Shown piece after piece: positions 59,432-64,000 of a stretch of DNA of 64,000 nt. Numbering within the stretch: position 1 is the first letter of the stretch; every line of letters begins with the position of its first letter. A program made the position numbers and the translations under genes. The DNA lies in assembly GCA_035627955.1 (NCBI GenBank), contig DASPKU010000021.1, positions 1-64,000 of the forward strand, read 5' to 3'. Source of the DNA: Phycisphaerales bacterium. Its GTDB lineage: Bacteria > Planctomycetota > Phycisphaerae > Phycisphaerales > UBA1924. The notes below the pieces were generated by a model. That model was not told the DNA's origin. It did not search any database and saw only the letters and a program-made list of their open reading frames with translations.

Positions 59432-60535
59432 TCACCCCCCGATATCCAGCACCACCTTGATCCCCTCCCCCGAGATCATCGTGCGGAAGGCTTCCTGGAA
59501 CTTCTCCAGCGGGAACTCGTGGGTGATGATGTCGTCCAACTCGAGGCGGCCGCTCAGGAGCAGCTCCTCCATCTGGTACCAGGTCTCGAACATCTTGCGG
59601 CCGTTGATGCCCAGCACCGTCGCGCCCTTGAACACCACGTGCTCGGTGATGTTCCACGTGATCGGCTTGCTGGGGATCCCCAGGATTGCGGCGGTGCCGC
59701 CGTTGCGGAGGGCCCTGAAACCCTGGTCGAAGGCGGAGGGGGCGCCGGACATTTCCAGCAGCACGTCCACGCCCTCGCCGCGGGTGGCCTTCTTGATCTC
59801 CTGGATGAAGCCGTCGCCCTTGCGGACATCGAAGGCCTCGACCGCGCCCAGCTTGCGGGCCAGCTCCAGGCGCGGCGGGTTGATATCCGTCGCAAAGATC
59901 CGCGAGGCCCCCGCGGCCTTGGCCACCGTCACCGCCATCAGCCCGATGATGCCCGTGCCGCTGACCAGCACGCTCTTGGCCGAGACGTTGGCGGCCATCA
60001 CGGTGTGCACGGCGTTGCCCAGCGGGTCGAGCACGGCCGCGACCTTGTCGGGGATGCTCGGGTGCACGGGCCACACGTTCTCCTCGGGGACGACGACGTA
60101 CTCGGCGAAGCAGCCGTCGCGGTCGATGCCCACGATTCGGGTGTCGCTGGCGATGTGGGCGTTGCCGGTGCGGCTGTTGAAGTCCACGCCCGCGGTGATG
60201 TGCCCCTCGGCCGAGACGCGCAGGCCCGGCTGGTAGCGGGTCACGGCCGCGCCGACCTCCTCGATGATGCCCACGAACTCGTGCCCGGTGACGATGCCCA
60301 CGGGGATGCGGCCCGCGGCCCACTGGTCCCACTCCCAGATGTGGCGGTCGGTGCCGCAGATGCCCGCCTTCTTCACGCGGATGAGCACGTCGCGCGGCCC
60401 CAGCGTGGGGCGCGGCCGCTGCCCGTCAAACTTCAGCTCCGGCCCGGCGTGGTGCTTGACCAGGGCCCGCATGGTGCGGGTGGGGGCGGGGACAACGACG
60501 GGGCCCTTGGAGGTGGTAGGGGACAGCGTGGTCAT
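59432..60535 (-). CDS. tdh: L-threonine 3-dehydrogenase
   Basis: The protein has 367 residues. The zinc-dependent MDR fold is clear: KAGICGTDRHIWEWD, GHEFVGIIEEVG, EGHITAG and the NAD-binding VSGTGIIGLMAV. DPLGNAVHT and NGRKMFETWYQMEELL are typical of Tdh. It oxidises L-threonine to 2-amino-3-ketobutyrate. ATG 60535 gives an N-terminal extension of about 20 residues before the core. The upstream frame to 60823 is rejected. Confidence 0.93.
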   Translation of the reverse strand: MTTLSPTTSKGPVVVPAPTRTMRALVKHHAGPELKFDGQRPRPTLGPRDVLIRVKKAGICGTDRHIWEWDQWAAGRIPVGIVTGHEFVGIIEEVGAAVTRYQPGLRVSAEGHITAGVDFNSRTGNAHIASDTRIVGIDRDGCFAEYVVVPEENVWPVHPSIPDKVAAVLDPLGNAVHTVMAANVSAKSVLVSGTGIIGLMAVTVAKAAGASRIFATDINPPRLELARKLGAVEAFDVRKGDGFIQEIKKATRGEGVDVLLEMSGAPSAFDQGFRALRNGGTAAILGIPSKPITWNITEHVVFKGATVLGINGRKMFETWYQMEELLLSGRLELDDIITHEFPLEKFQEAFRTMISGEGIKVVLDIGG

Positions 60536-60855
60536 GGATGGTTCCGGGTGGAAGGGACGGGAACTCAGTCTGCCACATTGTTGGAGGGCGGTTTGGGGGA
60601 TCAATGGAGAAAAAGGGGGCGCGTGCCCCGGGCGGGTGGGGTCCTTTGAGCTTCCGGCGTCGCGCATCCGAGAGGCCCTCAGGCCGGGCCTCTCGGGCTC
60701 TCCCGGGCCGTTCTGGTGGCTCGGCGGCTGGCGGCGCACCACCCGGCGAGCGCCGGTATCAGCGGTGGCATCCCGGCCACGCTTGCGTCCGGGCGGGTCG
60801 GGCAGGGCGGCGAGCCCTGCCACCAGCGATACCGATCGCGAAGTACGCTGCGGTG
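60536..60855. other. Gene-free divergent region between tdh and zinc-ribbon gene
   Basis: The 320 bp hold no convincing gene. One perfect hairpin lies at 60669-60695 (CGAGAGGCCC/GGGCCTCTCG with a 7-nt loop), and further GC-rich inverted repeats (for example GCAGGGCGGCGAGCCCTGC near 60800) follow. The promoters of the divergent genes must lie here but no clear -10/-35 pair is seen. Confidence 0.5.
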
Positions 60856-61479
60856 ATGCAGCGACCGCCGCGCCTGAAACGCTGGAGCCTCAAGATCGCC
60901 GCGTGCCTGCTCGCGGGCGCGGTGATCACGTGGGCGGTGGCGTGGGGGTGTGCCATCTACTGCGAGCTTCCAGTTGGGGGCGTGCTGCGTCGATCAACGC
61001 AGGGGCGTCCATTCGAGTGGCCGTCTCCTGCACCGGCGGGCTGGCCTGCGAAGCCCGCCGCGCAGTTCACATCAAAGGGCCCCGGGATCACCGAGCATGA
61101 CTCCGTCGGCCCTGACAACGGTCGATTGGACGGCTCATTCCCCTGCACGATGCTCGCGAGGGACTGCGGGTGGCCTCTCCGCTCCATGCGTGCCCTGCGC
61201 CGGACCCCGCAGGGCCCCTGGCCCACTGAGGAGTGGGACTCACCGGAGGCGCCCTGGCTCTGGAGGGGACCCATCGGGCGGCGCTTGCCGATCCAGGTCC
61301 TGCCGCTGGGCTTTGTCACCAACACACTGCTGACGAGCGCCGTGCTCTTCTTGACGTTCACTTCCCGTGGCGTGGTCCGTGGGTGGGGGCGGCGGCCTGG
61401 CCACTGCCCCGTGTGCGGATATGACCGCGCCGGGCTCGCGAGCGACGCGGCGTGCCCGGAGTGCGGGGGGAAGGCGTGA
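60856..61479 (+). CDS. Membrane protein with C-terminal zinc ribbon, first of two coupled genes
   Basis: The protein has 207 residues. The N-terminal helix AACLLAGAVITWAVAWGC, a Pro/Arg-rich extracytoplasmic part, a second helix (QVLPLGFVTNTLLTSAVLFL) and a C-terminal CPVCGYDRAGL plus CPECG ribbon follow the planctomycete pattern. The stop overlaps the start of the next gene by 4 bp (GTGA), so the two are translationally coupled. Confidence 0.72.
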   Translation: MQRPPRLKRWSLKIAACLLAGAVITWAVAWGCAIYCELPVGGVLRRSTQGRPFEWPSPAPAGWPAKPAAQFTSKGPGITEHDSVGPDNGRLDGSFPCTMLARDCGWPLRSMRALRRTPQGPWPTEEWDSPEAPWLWRGPIGRRLPIQVLPLGFVTNTLLTSAVLFLTFTSRGVVRGWGRRPGHCPVCGYDRAGLASDAACPECGGKA

Positions 61480-62093
61480 AGAAGCGGTGCACCGTCAAGG
61501 TCGCGCTGTGCCTGCTCGCGGGCGCGGTGGTCACGTGGGCGGTGTGCTGGTGGTCCGCGGTGCGGGGCGTTGAGCCGGGACGGACCGCGGCCGTCAGCGT
61601 CACGCTGGAGGACAGAGTGATCCGTTGGGGAAGCCGCCGAAGGACAATTTTGGGTGAGGAGTGGCGCCTCGCACTCCCCAGGGGGATGGGCGGCGAGCGT
61701 CGGCACGTCGAGCCGCCGCGGTGGGTCGGCGCGTTCCCCGACAGTGACTACACCGAGTCTGTTGCAGTTGGACTTCCGTTGCGGGCGATGGCGATGCGGC
61801 GCGCTGTTGTTGCGCAGCCCGCCGGGCTCCAGTTGATAGTTGACGGCGCCTTCGTCTGGTGGCGTGATGGGTGGCCGCAGCCACTCCCGACCCAGGTCCT
61901 CCCCCTCGGTTTCGCCTTGGACACCCTGCTCGCGGCGGGCGTGGTGCTGGGGGTGGTGGAGGGCGTGCGCTTCGCGCGGCGGCGATCGCGGCAGCGCAGG
62001 GGCCGCTGCCCCAAGTGCGGCTATGACCGCCGCGGGCTTGCGAGCCACGCGGCAGCCTGCCCGGAGTGCGGGACGGCGGTGGGAACACGGTGA
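61476..62093 (+). CDS. Membrane protein with C-terminal zinc ribbon, second of two coupled genes
   Basis: The protein has 205 residues from GTG 61476. It is a paralogue of the upstream gene: CLLAGAVVTWAVCWW matches its first helix, QVLPLGFALDTLL its second, and the ribbon is CPKCGYDRRGL plus CPECG. The middle domain is unrelated in sequence. A tandem duplication followed by divergence of the extracytoplasmic part is inferred. Confidence 0.72.
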   Translation: MKKRCTVKVALCLLAGAVVTWAVCWWSAVRGVEPGRTAAVSVTLEDRVIRWGSRRRTILGEEWRLALPRGMGGERRHVEPPRWVGAFPDSDYTESVAVGLPLRAMAMRRAVVAQPAGLQLIVDGAFVWWRDGWPQPLPTQVLPLGFALDTLLAAGVVLGVVEGVRFARRRSRQRRGRCPKCGYDRRGLASHAAACPECGTAVGTR

Positions 62094-62235
62094 ACGTTGG
62101 GAACGAGCCCGGAACGCAGTGACGGGTTCTGGGTTGAACCCTGCGCTTGGGAAGACTCGGTCCGCTCACTTCGTTCGGGGCTCGTTGCGAACGCGACCGC
62201 GGTGACTCGCGGTCCTGTGGTCAACGCGAAAGGCA

Positions 62236-62302
62236 CATAGCGACGCAGAGCCGTCGCCATGGCACGCAAAAAAAAGCCACCGAGATGAGGGCATCTCGGT
62301 GG
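62236..62302. repeat. Two adjacent palindromic repeats near dnaA
   Basis: CATAGCGACG-CGTCGCCATGG-type (about 62236-62261) belongs to the family seen at 38192-38217. CCACCGAGATG (62277-62287) and CATCTCGGTGG (62292-62302) belong to the family seen in the terminase gene. They lie in the 240-bp gap between the convergent zinc-ribbon gene and dnaA; the short A8 run between them adds a weak terminator signal for dnaA. Confidence 0.8.
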
Positions 62303-62333
62303 CACGGGTAGACGTGTCGTTGCGCTCAGCGGG

Positions 62334-63965
62334 TCACAGGCCCGCGGCGTGGCGGACGATCTGCCTGCTGAGGGCGTCGATCAGCTCCATCAGGGTGCTG
62401 CCGGCGTGGTTGGGGACGAGCTCGGCGGGGATAGGGTCCTTCTTGGCGATGTCGCGCTCCACGCGCCGGTGGGCGGTGATGACGGTGGAGTGGTTGCCGC
62501 GGCCCATGGCGCGGGCGATCTCGGGGAAGGACAGCGTGGTCAGCTTGCGGCAGACGAAGCTGGTGACCGAGCGGGCCAGCACCACGCGGGGGTGGCGGCC
62601 CTTGCCCATGAAGTCGTTGAGCTCGACGTTGAGGGCGCGGCACACCTCGGCGATGATGGTCTGGGCCGCGATGGGGCGGCGGGGGCGGAGGGCGGGGGCG
62701 GGGCCGTCCGTCTTGGGCTCGTCGGCGGCGTTGAGGCCCAGGGCGCGGCGGACCAGGCCGAGGCTGATCTCGCCGTGGTTGGGCGTGGCGTCGGGCAGCA
62801 GGCGGTGGATGGCCTCGATCTGGATGAGCAGGCCCTCGAGCTCGCGGACCGAGCCGCCGAAGCCGCCGAGGCTGCCGATGGAGCGGGCGCTGCGGTCGCA
62901 CAGCAGCTTCACCGAGGCGTCGTCGAGCTTCATGCTCCGCTCGGCGGCGAGGTGGCGGATGAGGCTGGTGCGGAGCTCGGCGTCGGGGGTGTCGATCTTG
63001 ACCACCGCCCCCGCCATGAAGCGAGAGACCAGCTTGTCACTGAGCTTCTTGATCTCGCGGGGGTGCTCGTCGCTGGCGAGCACCACGCGGGCGCCGTCCA
63101 GGCCGATGGCGTCGAAGGTGTGCAGCAGCTCGGTCTGGGTGGCGTCCTTGTTGGAGAGGAAGTGCACGTCGTCGATGCAGAGCAGGTCCACCTTGCGGTA
63201 GGCCTTGCGGAAGGCGTCGACCTTTCCGGTGCGGACGGCGGTGATGAACTCGTTGGTGAAGGCCTCGGCGGTGGTGTACTTGACGTTGGCGGTGGGGCGG
63301 CGCTCCAGGAAGCGGGTGACCGTGGCCTGCAGCAGGTGCGTCTTGCCCAGGCCGCAGCTGCCGTGCAGGAAGAGCGGGGCGGCGGGGGCGGCCTCCTCCG
63401 CGAGGCGGAGGCACGCGGCGTGAGCGAGCTTGTTGGCGGCGCCGACCACGAAGTTCTCGAAGCGGTAGCGGCCCACGGGCTTGGGGGCGGGGCGGTGGCG
63501 CTGGCTGGCGCGGAGCGACGCGGGCGTCGGGGCGGGGGCGGGCTGGGCGCCGAAGGCGGCACGGTCGACGGTGAAGTGGACCTCGACGGGGGTGGCCCCG
63601 GGGACGGCGGCCGCGGCACGCTTGATGTGCTCGCCGAACTGGCTGCTGAGCATGCGGGCGAGCAGGTTGTTGGCGACGGTGACGTCGAGGCGGTCGCCGA
63701 TCATGGTGAAGCGGGTCTGCCCGCTGAAGTAGCGCTGCATTTTGTCGTGGCCCAGGTCGGCTTCCAGCCGCTCCAGCACCCGCTGCGCCGTCGTCGTCTC
63801 CTTGTGCTCCGCCTCGCTGCTGATCTCCGCCGCCGCCGCTCCACCATCCACACGCGTGCTCATCATCGTCATGCCCGGCTCCATCAGGCTCACCACCACG
63901 GACGATTCCTTGAACCGGTGGCCACCCTCGGCGCGAGGGATGACCGTGGGCGCGATCGTGTCCAT
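62334..63965 (-). CDS. dnaA: Chromosomal replication initiator DnaA
   Basis: The protein has 543 residues from ATG 63965; the frame is open to 63995 and other Met codons (for example MTMMSTRVDGG) are possible starts. Domain I-like helices lie at about 45-115, a Pro/Ala-rich linker at about 135-160. The AAA domain has FVVGAANKLAHAA, Walker A GSCGLGKTHLL, Walker B LLCIDDVHFLS and sensor regions. The C-terminal DNA-binding domain has the signature RGNHSTVITAHRRVERDI. It opens the replication origin. No DnaA-box cluster is seen in the last part of the window. Confidence 0.95.
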   Translation of the reverse strand: MDTIAPTVIPRAEGGHRFKESSVVVSLMEPGMTMMSTRVDGGAAAAEISSEAEHKETTTAQRVLERLEADLGHDKMQRYFSGQTRFTMIGDRLDVTVANNLLARMLSSQFGEHIKRAAAAVPGATPVEVHFTVDRAAFGAQPAPAPTPASLRASQRHRPAPKPVGRYRFENFVVGAANKLAHAACLRLAEEAAPAAPLFLHGSCGLGKTHLLQATVTRFLERRPTANVKYTTAEAFTNEFITAVRTGKVDAFRKAYRKVDLLCIDDVHFLSNKDATQTELLHTFDAIGLDGARVVLASDEHPREIKKLSDKLVSRFMAGAVVKIDTPDAELRTSLIRHLAAERSMKLDDASVKLLCDRSARSIGSLGGFGGSVRELEGLLIQIEAIHRLLPDATPNHGEISLGLVRRALGLNAADEPKTDGPAPALRPRRPIAAQTIIAEVCRALNVELNDFMGKGRHPRVVLARSVTSFVCRKLTTLSFPEIARAMGRGNHSTVITAHRRVERDIAKKDPIPAELVPNHAGSTLMELIDALSRQIVRHAAGL

Positions 63966-64000
63966 GCGATCGCGCCTGCGCCCGGCACATACCAACCTGG

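Noticed and set aside
62094-64000. Replication origin next to dnaA
   Set aside because: No cluster of TTATCCACA-type boxes or AT-rich unwinding region is visible in the part of the dnaA surroundings covered here.

Overview
The window looks like GC-rich chromosome of a planctomycete, most likely of the Phycisphaerae. The evidence is a set of family hallmarks read from the sequence. Small membrane proteins carry a CPxCGYxLRGL...CPECG zinc ribbon. Secreted proteins end in a PEP-CTERM-like tail (Pro-Ala-Pro, a hydrophobic stretch, then Arg-rich). A dockerin-like tail (DFNGDGDFGTDQD) opens the window, and one large protein starts with an LEPR-xLL-like motif (MEQLEARALLA). No rRNA, tRNA or CRISPR array was recognised.

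Layout. 1-6.6 kb: end of a secreted protein, a lipoprotein, an Hsp70, and two tandem paralogous secreted proteins. 6.6-10.7 kb: a candidate structured RNA, a cytosine deaminase divergent from uracil phosphoribosyltransferase (together a cytosine-to-UMP salvage pair), a low-complexity protein with a probable frameshift, and a phosphohexomutase. 10.7-16.6 kb: small genes on both strands (UPF0175 antitoxin-like, Nudix-like, YbaB, three zinc-ribbon membrane proteins, a 7Fe-type ferredoxin, a PepSY-like lipoprotein, a very acidic protein). 16.7-20.4 kb: a large multi-PAS histidine kinase and a PEP-CTERM protein. 20.6-25.7 kb: a phage-derived-looking module. An S24/LexA-like repressor diverges from a translationally coupled operon of HTH protein, ABC-type ATPase, GNAT and a large-terminase-like protein, with no capsid, portal or tail genes nearby. 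25.9-31.3 kb: unknowns, a PAS histidine kinase, a DUF218 protein and a zinc-ribbon protein. 31.5-36.4 kb: an orphan nuoG and three PEP-CTERM proteins. 36.4-41.5 kb: hisS, a repeat-packed gap, and an NfeD-flotillin-DUF3592 cluster. 41.6-47 kb: a lipoprotein, an LEPR-xLL surface protein, sucD, and a duplicated-antitoxin/PIN-toxin operon. 47-52.7 kb: a PH-like membrane protein, a PEP-CTERM protein, an FHA-GAF-histidine kinase, an AAA/DUF4143 ATPase preceded by five tandem palindromes, and class I aldolase. 52.8-60.5 kb: a multispanning membrane protein, ppk1, a QueD/PTPS-like enzyme, a SatD pair, a SeqA-N-like/winged-helix protein and tdh. 60.8-64 kb: two coupled zinc-ribbon proteins and dnaA.

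Two themes stand out. First, the window is full of fold-back palindromic repeats of at least six families. Several lie inside reading frames without breaking them: two in the terminase gene, one in the ABC ATPase gene, one at the GNAT 3' end, a small one in sucD, and one at the 3' end of a zinc-ribbon gene. This resembles the in-frame palindromic elements known from Rickettsia. Second, the repressor/HTH/ATPase/GNAT/terminase module and the 22-bp-period operator array before the AAA/DUF4143 gene are the best candidates for undescribed systems. All functional calls rest on motif recognition by eye, because no search could be run.
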